Assembly (NCBI GenBank): GCA_026770575.1 | Contig: MU657229.1 | Coordinates: 79,738 to 143,737, forward strand | Origin: Pelagophyceae sp. CCMP2097 | Lineage: Eukaryota; Sar; Pelagophyceae | DNA: 64,000 nt | Reading direction: 5' to 3' | Shown here: in pieces, positions 32,358 through 44,300 of the stretch | Layout: every line of letters begins with the position of its first letter | How positions within the stretch are numbered: position 1 is the first letter of the stretch | Position numbers and translations under genes: made by a program | The notes under the pieces: generated by a model | Seen by the model: only the letters and a program-made list of their open reading frames with translations | Database searches by the model: none | What the model was told of the DNA's origin: nothing

Positions 32358-33711
32358 ATGTCCTCGTCTGTGTGCGTCGTCACCCTGGCCGGACGCAGGG
32401 CCTTAACCGCGGTCTTTATATACCTCTTTTCGCGGACGTCGCCGGCGCCCGCGGTGCGGCTGCGGCGGCCGGACGCGCGGCCTCTGGGTTGGGCCTGCCA
32501 AGGCAAAATCGTCGCGTCGGACTGCACCCTCGACGAGTTCTGCATCCCGAAGGCGCTCCTGCGCTCCCAATGGGCGCAGGAGTTTGAAGACCGTTTGCAG
32601 AAGGACGTCGGATACGAACCCCTCACCGGCCGCCTTTTGAACGGCCTCGTACTCGCTCTACCAAAAGGTTCCGTCGTCTTCGAGGCGGGCCTCCACGTCG
32701 GCGACGACTTCCTCGTCTTGGCCAAGACGGCCAAGAGGCGACGGAGCAGAAACCTGACGTTTATCGGTGTTGAGCCGGACCTCTCAAAGGTCGAGTTTGT
32801 CCGAGGCATGCTCGCAGCGAACAAGCTCGACGACGTCGCTGTGCGTCTCAACTGCCTTGGGAGCATCTGTCCCTGAAAGGCGGCTGTCGGAACTTTTTTT
32901 TAAAATCGTATTGGGCCAGCCCCACTCAGAGTGCATCTTAAGCAAGCAATCGTCCGACGCCTATATCTAGGTTGTCGTCCACGGCGCGCTCGGCGCTCAG
33001 CCGGGCTCTGGAGCGCTCGACCGCTCCGGCCACGCCGGCGGCTGGACCGTGCGGCCGCAGGGCGCCGCAGCGCCGCAACGCGCCCCGACGCGCAACGCTG
33101 CGCCGCGCCGCGCCGCGCCAACGCGCGCACCGCCCGCCGCCGCAGAGTTCCAACTCTTCACCGTCGACTCTCTCCTCGGTTTGGACGGCGAAACGCCGCG
33201 CAAGCTCGGCCTCTTGCACCTCGACGCAAAACGCAGCGCCCTTGCACCGTCGTTTCGACGGGCGCGCCGGTCCGCCGACCCGCCCGTCCCCCAATCCGCC
33301 GGTCCGCTGATCACAATCATCGCAGGTCGAAGGCGACGAGTACTCTGCGCTGCGCGGCGCCAAGCGCGCTTTAGCCGCCGGCGACGCCGCCGTCCTCGTC
33401 GAGACGGCGCACGGCGACGTGAGTCGCCACGGGGACGCCTCGGGTCCCGATGGCCTGCGCGGCCGCCGACTGCGCGGTTTTAGGCGCAGAGCCTCATCCC
33501 GCCGTATCTGGCCGTACACGGCTACGCAGAGTCGTGGACGGCGGAGCATAACGCTTTGTACCTCCAAAGAAACGGCGGCGGCAACGCGCGCGCCGCCGCG
33601 AAGCTCCGCGCCACCGCCCACGACGCCGCGCGCGCGGCGCCGCCAAGACGCGCCGCGCCGCAAAGTCGGCAATCGCCGCAGGACGACGACGACGATAGGC
33701 TGGACCGATAG
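32358..33711 (+). CDS. FkbM-family methyltransferase
   Basis: Four exons keep phase: 32358-32840, 32971-33225, 33326-33418 and 33484-33711; 352 aa. A signal or anchor begins MSSSVCVVTLAGRRALTAVF. SAM-binding motif I is VVFEAGLHVGDDFL (the usual G-x-G is GLHVG), then FIGVEPDLSKVEF with the acidic ribose-binding residue. Exon 2 ends FTVDSLLGL...KLGLLHLD and exon 3 begins VEGDEYSALRGAKRAL; joined, this is the diagnostic FkbM (K/H)xDVEGxE motif. The family O-methylates sugars or small molecules. The second intron begins GC (GCAAAA) and ends CAG. A tail of Gln/Arg then poly-Asp precedes the stop. Confidence 0.8.
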
Positions 33712-33862
33712 CCATTGGCCCCCGGCGCGAGGCCCCGCACGCGACTAAGCACTCTGCCGTGCATGCGCCGGCCTCGAGGCACCAGCGGCGCGCAGTCTCC
33801 CGGGGGGGTGATGTCGTCGTCGTTGACAGGCAAGCGGGCCGCGGCGTGCAGTGGACGCTCTT

Positions 33863-33912
33863 GCAAACTGTACTTGCAAACTGTACAACGAGTACTTGCA
33901 AACTGTACTTTA
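33863..33912 (+). repeat. Short tandem repeat, ACTTGCAAACTGT units
   Basis: Three copies of a unit containing CTTGCAAACTGTAC within about 50 bp, in the gap between two convergent genes. Confidence 0.75.
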
Positions 33913-34007
33913 CGTCAATGCTCCGCGAACCGGCGGCGGCGCGGGCCTCAGCAAAACCCGAGGCGGTGCCAGGGCCGCTCCCGGCGCGGCGCCCGCGCTC
34001 TGGCGCG

Positions 34008-35390
34008 TCATGCGGCTGGCGCAGCAGGGGTCACAATTGGCGCGTCGGAATGCGGCGGCGCCGGTGCGTCTGCGAAGCGGAAGTGGTGCAGCGCCGCGTC
34101 GCCTTTTGTCGGCCGAGGCAGCTCCGTGTCGAGCCTAGTTTAAGCGTATTGGCGGTGGAACGCGATTTGCGGGCGCGTTGGAACGCGATTTGGTACACGC
34201 ACCACTTGATGGAGGTGCAGACTGCCCCAGCTTCGTGGCCGAAGAGGAGCTCGGAAAAGGACCGCTCCGTGTCCCGGTCGGCATCGTGCACGAAAACGTC
34301 GATCCACGCGTGGCCCGCCTCGCGACGCTGCGCAGCGCACCTGCGGATGTGCGTGGAAACGGCGCTTTGGGACGTGCCCGTTCCAAGTCCTCCAGAGCCG
34401 ACCTTTCTTCAAGAGCCGGTCTGCAGATGCACAAGCCCGTCCTTCTGACCTGGGGTCGGCGGCCAAGCGCCTCTTGAGCGCGGCGGCAGTGACGAGCGAC
34501 TCGATGCGGCCGGGGCCCTCGCCGTACCTGACGAATGCGTCGGCCGGGCCTCTCGGTAGTGTGGCGCGGCGCGACGACACGTTTCCCCGCACGCCGAGAC
34601 GACACGCACGGTCCGTCGACGACGAGGGCGTCCCAGCACTCCTCTTCGAGGTCCTTGGGAAGCTTCATTTTGATGCTTTCGATGGATTCCTCGACGTCGG
34701 CTTCAGTGACGTCCGTGGTCTTGTCGATTGTCTTGCCGCTTTCGAACGCGGCGAGCTTGGCCAGGACGACGGTAGCTTCGTGGTGCCCGCGCAGGTACCT
34801 AACTACCAGTGGGGGACCACGGTGAAAGTAGGTGTCTTACTTGACGGGCCGCATATCCAAGTCCGGGTAGCGGCGGTGGACGACGTTCCACTCGTCTTTG
34901 TGCTTCTCGGAGAAGTCAAAGGCGCCCTTCGCGTCGAGGAGGAACGTGGCCTTTGAGACATCGTGCCACAGCGCAGAGTCGCGGTCCGCCGGGCCGGCGA
35001 AGACGAGCATGCGGCGGCCCGAGACCAAGCCCGCGACGTACCTAAATGGCGGAAAATGCCCTCGGTCGAATCCCAGCCCGAAACGTACTTGTACTGCGTC
35101 GGGCTCATGGCACCGCCCGCCTCGCGAACGGATTCAATGGTCTTCAAAACGGCCGGCGGCAAACTGGAAAACAGCTCCGGCGCCGCCTGCAGCTCGGTGC
35201 ACTTTTCGCGCGGCGCAGCGCGGCTCGGTGGGGTCTTCTTGACGAGGCCGTAAGCAGAGCCGAAAACTGTCGCGCAGACGACCAACGCCAGGACTGCGCG
35301 CTCGCCGTTCGACAGCGCCAGCAGCCGGATGCGCAGCCGCCGCACCGCATCAGTACATGCCACGCGGCAGTCCTCAGCCAGAGCCTCCAT
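34008..35390 (-). CDS. DUF579 / glucuronoxylan 4-O-methyltransferase-like protein
   Basis: Six exons, all phases consistent: 35390-35089, 35041-34841, 34798-34610, 34527-34450, 34340-34206, 34134-34008; 343 aa. A single N-terminal transmembrane segment (AVLALVVCATVFGSAYGLV) after ~35 residues gives type II Golgi topology, as in plant members. DUF579 (Polysacc_synt_4) landmarks appear in order: MLVFAGPADRDSALW (motif I), FLLDAKGAFDFSEKHKDEW, PDLDMRPVKY, WDALVVDGPYGEGPGRIESL, IDVFVHDADRDTERSFSEL and a closing LHHFRF. Plant homologues methylate glucuronic acid on xylan or act in xylan synthesis. No single frame shows this; it appears only after splicing. The apparent stop after PVK is a GTAAGA donor. 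Confidence 0.82.
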
Positions 35391-35569
35391 CCGAGCGAAG
35401 GTCCGGCTGTGCCGCGAGACGGCCGTCCGAGGCCTCAGAACTCGGATTTTGGCGATTGGATCTTTTGGCGATATCCTTTTTAGGCCGCCGGCCGGGGTGT
35501 GCCATTTTGGCACGAGGGGTGTGCCAGCCCTGACGTCAGGCGTGTTCGGGCGCGGGCGGGTCGGTCGCC

Positions 35570-36785
35570 ATGCAGGTCCCGACGTGGGCCTTTGCTCTCT
35601 TCTTCGCGGGCCGCTTTTTCCTCGGATGGGTTTTAGACACCCCACTCGACTCTGCGGCCAGCGGCGCCCCAATCCTGGAGAGCTTGACGGAGCACGCGCT
35701 GGAGCTGCCCGCGTTCAATCGCCTGAAGCACGCCGTCCTCGGCGTTGGCGGGCTTGCCCACTCGAAATGGAGCAAATCGAATCAGTTAAGTCAAGGTTTC
35801 AAGAGGACAAATGGCTTCGTGCTACGATTCAATGTGAGCAGTCCTTTGCGCATCCGCTGCGGCCGGCAACCCGTATCGGCGTCGATATTCATGCACGCTT
35901 AGGTCGACGGCGCGGACCGAGCTTTTGCGGGCGACTTTGCGCCTTTACGGCCGTTCTGGGAGATGGCCCGCCGAAAAGAGGACAACGCCTTTGTCCTGAA
36001 CATGGTCTACGTCGCCCCCGCTGTTTGCGCCGCGGACGTGGAAGACGAAGCTTTTTCAATCGCTCTGCACGTCGACGAAACTGTCGCCATCGAATCCCAC
36101 CGAGTCTTCTTCGCGGACTCGGTGAGCGTCCTCTACTTGGAATCCTCGCCAAACGCAATCGGCGGCGAGCTGCAGCTCTTCGACGTCGCTCGCGGCCAGG
36201 GGGAAAAGATGGCCGCGAGGGGCGTCGACGAACGGCCCGACGCCGCCATTCGACCAAAGCCCAACAGACTCGCGGTGTTCCGAGGCAACGCCCTCCACCG
36301 CGTCACGCACTACTGCGTGCCCGCGCAAAAAAATGAATGCGCGTCCAAGGAGGGCGTCCACGGCCGGCCCGCCGAGTCGTGCGACTCGACGACGGGCGAG
36401 GCCGCGCGAGTCTCCCTCGTCTTGGAGTCGTACCGAATCCCGCCGCGCTATTACGGCGCCACGATTCCGTTTGAAGTCCTCGGTGCGTGTCGTTTGTCAT
36501 GTCGTGGCCAGCTGCAGGGCCTCTCCTTGGCACCGAGATGATCCCGATGCGTTGATCAAAATGAGCATAGGCGGCGAGGACCACCGGTCGTACGAGCGCC
36601 GGAGCGCCGGTGTCGCAAAGCTCATCGCCGGAGTCGTGCGCTGGCGGTCCGGCTCAGGAGTCGTCGCGCAGTCGTTGCACGGCACCCTCCTCGCCGCCGC
36701 GGCCCTCCTTCTCATCGCCGGCGTGCGGTATATCTCGGACCAGAGCCCAGCAGAGCCGACGCCGTCTCCGCGGAATAGGAAGTAG
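35570..36785 (+). CDS. Membrane-anchored 2-oxoglutarate/Fe(II) oxygenase, prolyl-hydroxylase-like
   Basis: Three exons keep phase: 35570-35833, 35903-36482 and 36571-36785; 352 aa. MQVPTWAFALFFAGRFFLGW is a signal or anchor. The double-stranded beta-helix core carries IALHVDETVAI (HxD iron ligands), GGELQLFDV, then RLAVFRGNALHRVTHY (distal His) and ARVSLVLESYR (Arg for 2-oxoglutarate). The last exon adds a second hydrophobic segment (GTLLAAAALLLIAGVRYI) near the C-terminus. Relatives hydroxylate Pro or Lys in secretory proteins. Its place beside glycan enzymes could mean hydroxyproline formation ahead of glycosylation; this is inference. Confidence 0.75.
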
Positions 36786-37058
36786 CCGCAGCCGCCGCCG
36801 GACGCCGCCGACGCGCCGAAACCCGACGGTGCCGAAACCCGGCGGACTCCGAGCAGGCGAAGCGCCGTTGGCGCAGCAGCTCAAGGCGACGGCGTCGTAA
36901 CCGACGACACGGAAACGACTCCGGGAGCACACGCGAAGCGATCGGGGCCGTCGAAGAAGGGTGCTCAGTTTTCGATTATTGCAAAGTTTAAAGTCGTTCG
37001 GCGATCATTCAGAAGACACTGGCACGCACGGCCACACGCGGTGTGACCGGATATCGCG

Positions 37059-37655
37059 ATGCGCCTCTTCATGGCGGCGTCGCTAACGTTGCTGGGCCGC
37101 GGCCGCCGCGGCCTCGCGCTGACGGCCGGGCCGCGCGAGTCCGTATCGGCGCCTGTCGTACTCGACCGCCCTGACACTCAACGACCGCCGCACCCAGGCT
37201 CCGCATCGCGTCGCAGTTGACCGAGGTGTTTGCGCCGTGAGTCCGTTTTTTGCACGTCGATAGGGGCGTCGAAATAGGTCGGGTCTTCAAAGAATCTCTG
37301 CGCCTCTGTCCTACGCTTGCCTTTACTTTAGCACGCACCTCGACGTCCTCAACGAGTCGCACGGCCGCCACGAGGACGAGTCGCACTTCAAAGTCGTGGT
37401 CGTCTCGGACAAGTTTGACGGTGAGAAAAGGCACTTTTGGACCGGCGCGGCTTGTGGCCAAGACGCTTTTTGCTAGGCGTTTCTCAGCTGATCAAGCGGC
37501 ACCGCATGGTCATGGGCGCGCTGACGGACAACGAAGGCAAGCTGGACTTCCACGCTCTTTCCATTGCGGTGGCGAAGACCCCCTTTGAATGGGACGGGAC
37601 CGTCGCGCCCTCCCCCAAGTGCGTCGGCGGAGACGGCAGAGGCATGGCCCGGTGA
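37059..37655 (+). CDS. BolA-like protein
   Basis: Three coding segments are clear: RLRIASQLTEVFA (about 37197-37238), then after a TTTAG acceptor THLDVLNESHGRHEDESHFK and VVVVSDKFDG (to about 37420), then after TGCTAG the block VSQLIKRHRMVMGALTDN and HALSIAVAKTPFEW, ending at 37655. These are the canonical BolA signatures, including the helix-turn-helix RHR and the HALSI-KTP end. BolA proteins work with monothiol glutaredoxins in Fe-S cluster assembly and iron sensing. The most likely start is ATG at 37059 (MRLFMAASLTLLGRGRRG, a presequence-like stretch), but I could not make the first junction keep phase. Confidence 0.85.
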
Positions 37656-37919
37656 AGATGCGGAGAAGCGGAGAAGACGTAATAACGGACCACCTTTCTG
37701 ACGCACGGTCTTCGAGGGCCGGCCACTCCTCGAGGACGGATCGACGACAGAGATGCCACAGTCACCGGCGCCCCGAGAGAATACGGGACCACATGATGAA
37801 GTTACTAATACGTGGCTTTTCGGCGCCGGTGTGTTTGAATCTCGGAGTCGCCGTTGGCCGCCCCGGAGGCCGGGCGGCAAGTGCAATTCTCTCGCACTGG
37901 CGTGCCCGCGCCCGTGCGC

Positions 37920-40167
37920 TTACATGTCCTCTCTCCGCTCCTCGAGGCCTCGGAGCCAATCTTCCAACTCGGCCACGGTGACGACGCCGTCGTCGTCGGC
38001 GTCGATCTCCGACAAGATCTCGGCGACGAAGTCGTCCAACTTGGCGCGGTCTGGGTCGCGACCTTTGGCCTTCCAAATCGCCGTAAGAGCGACGCGCACC
38101 TCGTCTGCCGAGATGACGCCGTCGTTGTCCCGGTCCAGGAAGTGCAGCTTGGCCCCTAAAGAGGTGTCCACGCTCTCCATCTCCTGCTCCAGACCTTGGA
38201 CCATGCGCGCCAGCTTCTTTTTTAAGGCCGTCAACTTTCCGTCCGGCTTTTCGATCTTCGCCAGCACGGCCTCCGCCGTCGCCAAAGCCTTGGCCGCGTC
38301 GTCCTCGCTCGCGGAAGATGACGCTTGCGCGTCTGGCGCCAAGTCGACGGTGAACGCGGGCTCCGCCGCCTCGATAGATTTCAGCTCCACCAAACGCGTC
38401 TTCAGCAGATCAATCTCCTGCCGTTCGTGCTTTAAAGCAGATTCGTAGGCCATGTCCGCTAAGAGCTCGGCGACCATCAACTTTTCGTCGACCTCGTGCG
38501 CCTCGTCGTCCTCTGCCGCCTCCTTTTTCTTCTTCTTCTTCAGGACCTCGTCCGCCGAGAGCGCCGCAGCCTCGCCGTCGGGCGGCCGCTCCCAGACCTC
38601 GTCGAACGACTCCGCCTTTTGCAGGGCTTCCATCTCCTTGAGGTTCGCCGCCTCTATTTTGTCTTTGGCCTCTCCTCGCTCAAAGTGGCGCCGCTCTTCC
38701 ACGATCAAACGGTTCTGCTGCGCGATGGATTCTAATTTGCGGGCCTTGAGCTCCAGAGTCGACTGCCGCGCCGCGCCGCCGGCCTCTACGACGGCCTCGT
38801 TGACGATGGCCGCGTCTAAAGCAGAAATGGACTTGCCGATGGCGGCCACCTCGTCTTCTCCCTCGGTGTACTTTTCCAGAGTAAAGGCCCTCGACATGAT
38901 CAGCAGAGAAATGGGCACCTGCCGGTTCGCAGAAAGCTCGAGCCAGCCCTCGAGCTGCCGGCGGTAGGCCAATTTGGTCAAGCCCACGCCCTTCATGCCG
39001 CGGTCCGCGCACGCTTCCTGCATCTCGTGCCGCGACAGGTTCGAGACGCCTTCGAACAGGATTCGCTGGTCGTCGGCTCGGAGTTCGCGCACGGTGGATC
39101 GCAGCTGGAACCGTAAGAGGTTGTCGCCGCCGAACGTGCGGAGGCCCATGTAATTACATAAATGCACCAGCTGCAGGCGCGTCAGGTTATCCAAGGTGAG
39201 TTCGTCGCCAAAGTACCGCGCGAAGCGGATGACGTCGTCGTTGTCGATGTTTCCAGCTTTGCTCTTGGCGATGAACGCCTCCAACTCCGAGTTGTCCGTG
39301 GCCTTCTTCCCCGGCCGTTCCAACTCGTCCAAAGTGTCGCCAAGGAACGACGCCAGCTTCAGCCGAGCGCCCAACAACGCTTTGGCCTTTTCCTCGACTT
39401 TGGTAGAGTCCTGGAACGTCGAGGGCAGCATGCCCGGGAAGAGCGCTAAAGCCACGGGGAGCAAAAACTCCATAAAGGGCACGATGATAAACACGGCAAA
39501 GGGGACGACTCGGAAGATGTCGGCCGTCGTGCGCAGCAGCTGCTTGCGCTCGCGCCGCGTGAGCGTCGACCCGCGGAGGACTTGTTTCAAAATGCCCCAG
39601 GCCGTCTTCGTGTCTGCCCACAGCAGCTTCGTCCCGAGCCAGTACAGCTTCATCGTGTCTTTAAAGTGCTTCCAGTTCTCGACGGCCTAGGCGATTCCAT
39701 TGGGTGGGGTCCGACGGGGACGGGGTACGCACCAGTGCTTTAAAGTACGCCACGTCGCGCTTCGGCGGCGGCCCGTCGCTCGGCGAGACGCTGAGCCATC
39801 GCAGCTGCGTCCGCTGCGGCGCACAAGCGCGGTGCAGCGACCGCAGCGCCAAAGCCGACGACGATGCGCGCGGGCCCGCGGGCCGCGCAACGAGCCAGGC
39901 CGACGGCGCGGGTCTCGAGTGTGATAGGGCGTCGCAGGGCGCGTCTTCGTCGCGCTCTCGTCTGTCCTGGGACGAGCAGACGTGGGCCGTCGCGCAGCCG
40001 AGCCAGTTTGGCCCCGACCGGTCGCCGAGGACCCTCCTCGCGTCTGCGGCAAAGGCGTCGTGGGAACGCCGCGGCCGCAGCGCGTCTGCTGCGGCGCAGC
40101 GCGGCGTCTGCTGCGCCTCGATGCGCGGCGCGCGCCTGCGCAGGAACGATGCGCCGGTGCGCAGCAT
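37920..40167 (-). CDS. LETM1-domain protein with C-terminal EF-hands
   Basis: Two exons, 40167-39733 and 39686-37920, joined in phase (FKAL then AVENWKHFKD); 733 aa. The N-terminus (MLRTGASFLRRRAPRIEAQQ) is a mitochondrial presequence. The LETM1 core follows: LYWLGTKLLWADTKTAWGIL, RRERKQLLRTTADIFRVVPF with the membrane segment, then GLRTFGGDNLLRFQLR and an RGMKGVGLTKLAYRRQLEGW ribosome-binding-like helix. A Glu/Lys/Ala coiled coil leads to two EF-hands, DRDNDGVISADE and DADDDGVVTVAE. LETM1 proteins sit in the inner mitochondrial membrane and support K+/H+ or Ca2+/H+ exchange. The second EF-hand ends about 20 residues before the stop. Confidence 0.9.
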
Positions 40168-41300
40168 GCTTCGCAGTAGGCGTGCGAAGTTGCACGCTTT
40201 TTCCGGGTCCGGTGGGAAATGGCCGGAAAACGTTAGACGTGTCACGGGGATCGGCGCGACGGCGGATTCGGGAGCGTGCGGCTTGCACGGCGGCGGGCGG
40301 GCGCGGAGCAGTGTGCGTCTCGAGCGTTTGTAAAGTTGCACGCACTCGTCGCCGCGGGGGGTGCGTTTCTGGTGCCGGTCAAAAGTCGTTCGGGCGTCAC
40401 TTTGGACGGGCGATGGCATGCTCACGGGCGATGGCATGCTCACGGGCGCGTCCCTCGGGCCCACCGAAGTGCGAGCCCGGCGCCACTCGTGGCTGCGTGC
40501 GAGGCGGCTCGACGTCTGGTCCGCACACGTCTGGTCCGCACCGAGTTCCCGAGTGACGTCGAGGGTGATGACGGCGTCGGCTGGGAGTCGGTTGATCACA
40601 CTTTCGGCACGCACCATCCTCGTTGGACACTCGAACGCGCACCATCCTCGTTGGACACTCGGATGACGGCTGTCGGCTCGGATGATTACCGTCAGCTCGA
40701 CTGACTCCGATTCGATCGACAGCGGCGGAATCGGCACCTCGATGCCATCGATTCGGCGGACCTGGGAAGTCCTTCGGCCGGAAGTCATGCCGGGACACCC
40801 GCCTCGCACCGCCACTCGTACACGCGAGACGCGGCCGAGGTCGCGACCAAGGATGCCATTGTGTGGCGAACGTGTGTACTGCGTCACACCACTCGTGCAA
40901 ACGCCCCAGCTGGCGCAGTTCATGCGCGAGGACACCTCTGCTGTGGATCTTCTTCTTCTGTGATGCACTCAACTTGAGGCGGATGTCTCAACTTGTGAAG
41001 AAGGAGTCGGGTCAAAGGACCCTTCTCGAACCGGAAATGTGGATTGAATAAAAACCGTTTTAATCATACGAGACCGGGAATGCAGCTCAAGGCGGCAGCG
41101 CGCCGCCGACTGCGAGCCGCGGGCGTCTTGCAAGCAAGCATAGATCGCGGCTCAATCTTTGCGTGAAATTCCCCGCGCGGCTCGGGAACCTGCAAATCCT
41201 TGTCCCCAAAAATTACCCGCCATTCAGTTGACCCCTTGGTTTGGGCGAAGTCAGCGCTCTTTTTCGGCGCGGCCGGCGCGCCCCCGCGCGGCCGCGCGGG
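40168..41300. other. Intergenic region with short tandem duplications
   Basis: About 1.1 kb, head to head between the LETM1 gene and the cyclase gene. No convincing exon. It holds paired repeats: GGCGATGGCATGCTCACG twice at 40409-40444, CTGGTCCGCACACGT units near 40515, and CGCACCATCCTCGTTGGACA twice near 40611-40660. Confidence 0.55.
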
Positions 41301-44300
41301 ATGCGCTACCTGAACACGCTGGCGGCGTACGTCCCGTCGATGATCGTCGCTCACTGTCTAGGAGACGAGGCGGACGACGTCCCTGCCCGGCAGTCGTATA
41401 ACACGGTAAGGCTCGATACAGTTTCTCAACCGCGAGCACCGGCCGGCCCGCGGCGACGACGCCGGGACATACTGTCGAAGAGCCGCACTCGGGGTCGCCC
41501 TATAGTCGCCTATAGTCGTCTGGCCGTGGCCTCTACTGACTGTGTTGCCTGCCTCCGCACCACCTCTACTCACCAGCGCCCTCCGCGCAGGTCTGCCTCT
41601 TCTGCGACGTCTCGGGCTTCACGAAGCTCGCCGAACAGATGGCGCTCTCCGGTGCGCCGCCGTTGGGCTGCGGAGCCCAAGGGCCGCAAAGGCCTTTCCG
41701 CCGCAAAGGCCTTTCGCCGCCGAGGCCTTTCGCCGAGGAGTCGCGGTCTACAGGCCGCGGCGCCGAGGGCGTCAAGAAGAATTTGAACTCGTACTTTGCG
41801 CAGATGAACAAGATCATCTCGGCGAATGGGGGCGACATTTTCAAGTTTGCGGGAGACGTGAGCAAGCCTCGCGAGTCGAAAGGCGATTGGATCCCCTCGA
41901 TTTTGGGGACGAGCCGGCCCCTTTGGATTGGCCGGTGGTGCCAAATTTGAGAGACGGGTGCCTCTGACAGACGTCTGACGGGTCAAAGTCTTTGAAAAGT
42001 GGTCCTCTCTAGGAAAAGTGGTCCTCTCTAGGCCATGATCGTGCTGTGGCCGCCTTCCGACGAGCCGACGGAGCTGCGCATGCACCGCGCGGCGCAGGCG
42101 GCGATTCTGATCCAGGGGACGCTGACGAAAGCGCAATTCGAGGACTCTGTGGAACTCTCGGTCAAGATGGGCATGGGCGTCGGAAATGTGTCGGTACGTC
42201 AAGAGTCCCAAAGGGTCGGAAACGCCGTCTTCACCGGCGGTTGTAGGTGCTGCACATCGGCGGCGCCGGCGGGCGAATGGAGTACGTGGCCGTGGGGGAC
42301 CCGCTTGTACAGGCGTTTGCGGCGGAGCACCGCGCCGTCTCCGGCGACGTTGTAGCTTCGCCCGAAGCTTGGCGTTATTTGGAAAAGTGCTTCTCCGCGG
42401 CCCCGAAGCGTCTCGACGAAGCCGACGACGGCTTCGTGCGCTTGGACACGGCGAGGCCTCGGAGTATCAAATCAGCTTCCATCGCGAAGTTTCTCGAAAA
42501 ACTCTTTGAAAACGTCGCCAATCAGCCCGGCACGGAAGCCTTGCTCGAATCGAGATTAAGGTCGTACATCCCGGAGTCGGCGCTGCCGTCGCTGAACCGC
42601 TTTTCGCGGGACGACGAGAAATGGGCAAACGAGCTCAGGACGGTTGCGACAATGTTCGTAAACTTGGGCCTTTCCGATTCCGACTTGCTCGACGCGACCA
42701 AGTACTCCGAGGCGCTCTTCAGAGTCCATGCCGCCGTGCTGGCTGCGCAGCGAGCTGTTTACAGATACGGAGGGACCATTAACAAGTTTCTCATGGACGA
42801 CAAGGGTTCCACGTTCATCGCCAACTTCGGCCTCCCTCCGGCAGAGTACGCAGACGACTCGCTCAGAAGCGTTGTGGCCTCGTTGGAATTGTGCGCGGCG
42901 CTGTTTGACGTGGGGCTGGCCGCGTCAGTGGGGCTGACGACGGGAGACGTGTTTTGTGGGATTACAGGGTCCGTCGGACGCAAGGAGTACACCGTCCTCG
43001 GAGACACCGTCAACGTCGCCGCGAGGTTGATGCAAGAGGCCCGGGGCCGCGTCGTTGAATGGTCGTTGAATGACTTTGAGAAGACGAAGGAATGTGAGAT
43101 GGACGTCGTTGAGAGGCGAAGACGTGACGCGTTGGCATCGCCACCCTCGTAGGCTTGCACCTTTGTCGACGCCGAGTCCGGCCGGCCCACGGGGGGCGTG
43201 CTCTGCGACCGCGAGACTTTCGAGCGCTGCCAAGGACAGCTCCACTTCCTCGACCGAGGCAACATCAAGGTGACGCCTTGGAGACTCGCATCGAAACTTG
43301 GCAGAGATACTTGGGATGCACTCGCAGAGAGACGCGCAACAGATTGCCCCCGCAAACAGGTCAAGGGCAAGTCGGTGAGACTTGACGTCTTCCAGCCGTA
43401 CGCGCGGCCGCAGTCCGACGCGCGCGCGCCCACGCGCCCGCCGCACGCGCCCGGCGCCGCCGCGCCGGCGCCGGCGACGGCCAACTTCTTTCGGGAGACG
43501 CACACGCAGCAAGTCGCCTGCGCGTCCTCCGTCCGAGCCTTCAAGGCCATGGAGCGCTGCCTCGCCAAGCGCGGCGCCGACCAAGCCGATACGGCAGAGA
43601 ATGCGGTCGACGCGCCGCCGCCGCCGCCCGCGACGCCGGCGGCGGGTGTGACGTGGGCCAACGCATCGCCGGCGGGCGCGTCGCCAGCGGGCACGTCGCC
43701 GGCGGCGGCCAACCCGTTTTCGGGTCCGCGGCCACGCGGCGCCGCGAGCGTCTCTTCCATCTCATCGACGGCATCGACGGGCTCGAAACGAGGGTCTGTG
43801 GTCGTGACTTCGTCTGTCGCAACAGACGCCGCGCCGATTGTGCCGTCCGACGCGCGCAGGGCTTCGCTGCTGCAGCGCGGCCAGACTTCGCTGCTGCGCC
43901 GCGCGAACCACTTGGCGCTGGCGAGGCGAAAGGCGACTCAAAAGGACGTCACCGCATCGCAGACGTCGCCTCAAACGGCGCCTTCGTTCACGGCGTGGTC
44001 GCGCGCGTCGTCGAGCAGCGCTGCGGGCCCGTCGCCGCCCTGGGACGCGCGGCCAAGGGCGTCTACGCTCGGCGCGCATTTTATCGTCCCTGGCGACGCC
44101 GATTCGCCGGCGCTCGCAATCTTCGTGCGCGGCGTGTACGAGGGCACCGAGGCGCCGTTATCCTCGGCTCGAGACGGTGCCGCTTTTGACGGGGCGCGCG
44201 CGACGGAAGACTTGTCGAAACTCTGCGCCACGGGAGACGTCGTGCAGCTCCGCGACGCTTTGTTCCGCCTTGCCTCGGACCGCGGCCTGATAGCGCACCA

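Noticed and set aside
34837..35028. Stop after PVK as the end of the 35-kb gene
   Set aside because: The TAA lies inside a strong GTAAGA donor, and splicing restores the rest of the DUF579 domain in phase.
39661..40968. 435-aa minus-strand frame as one protein
   Set aside because: Only its C-terminal part is real, as LETM1 exon 1; the upstream 800 bases are intergenic with tandem duplications.
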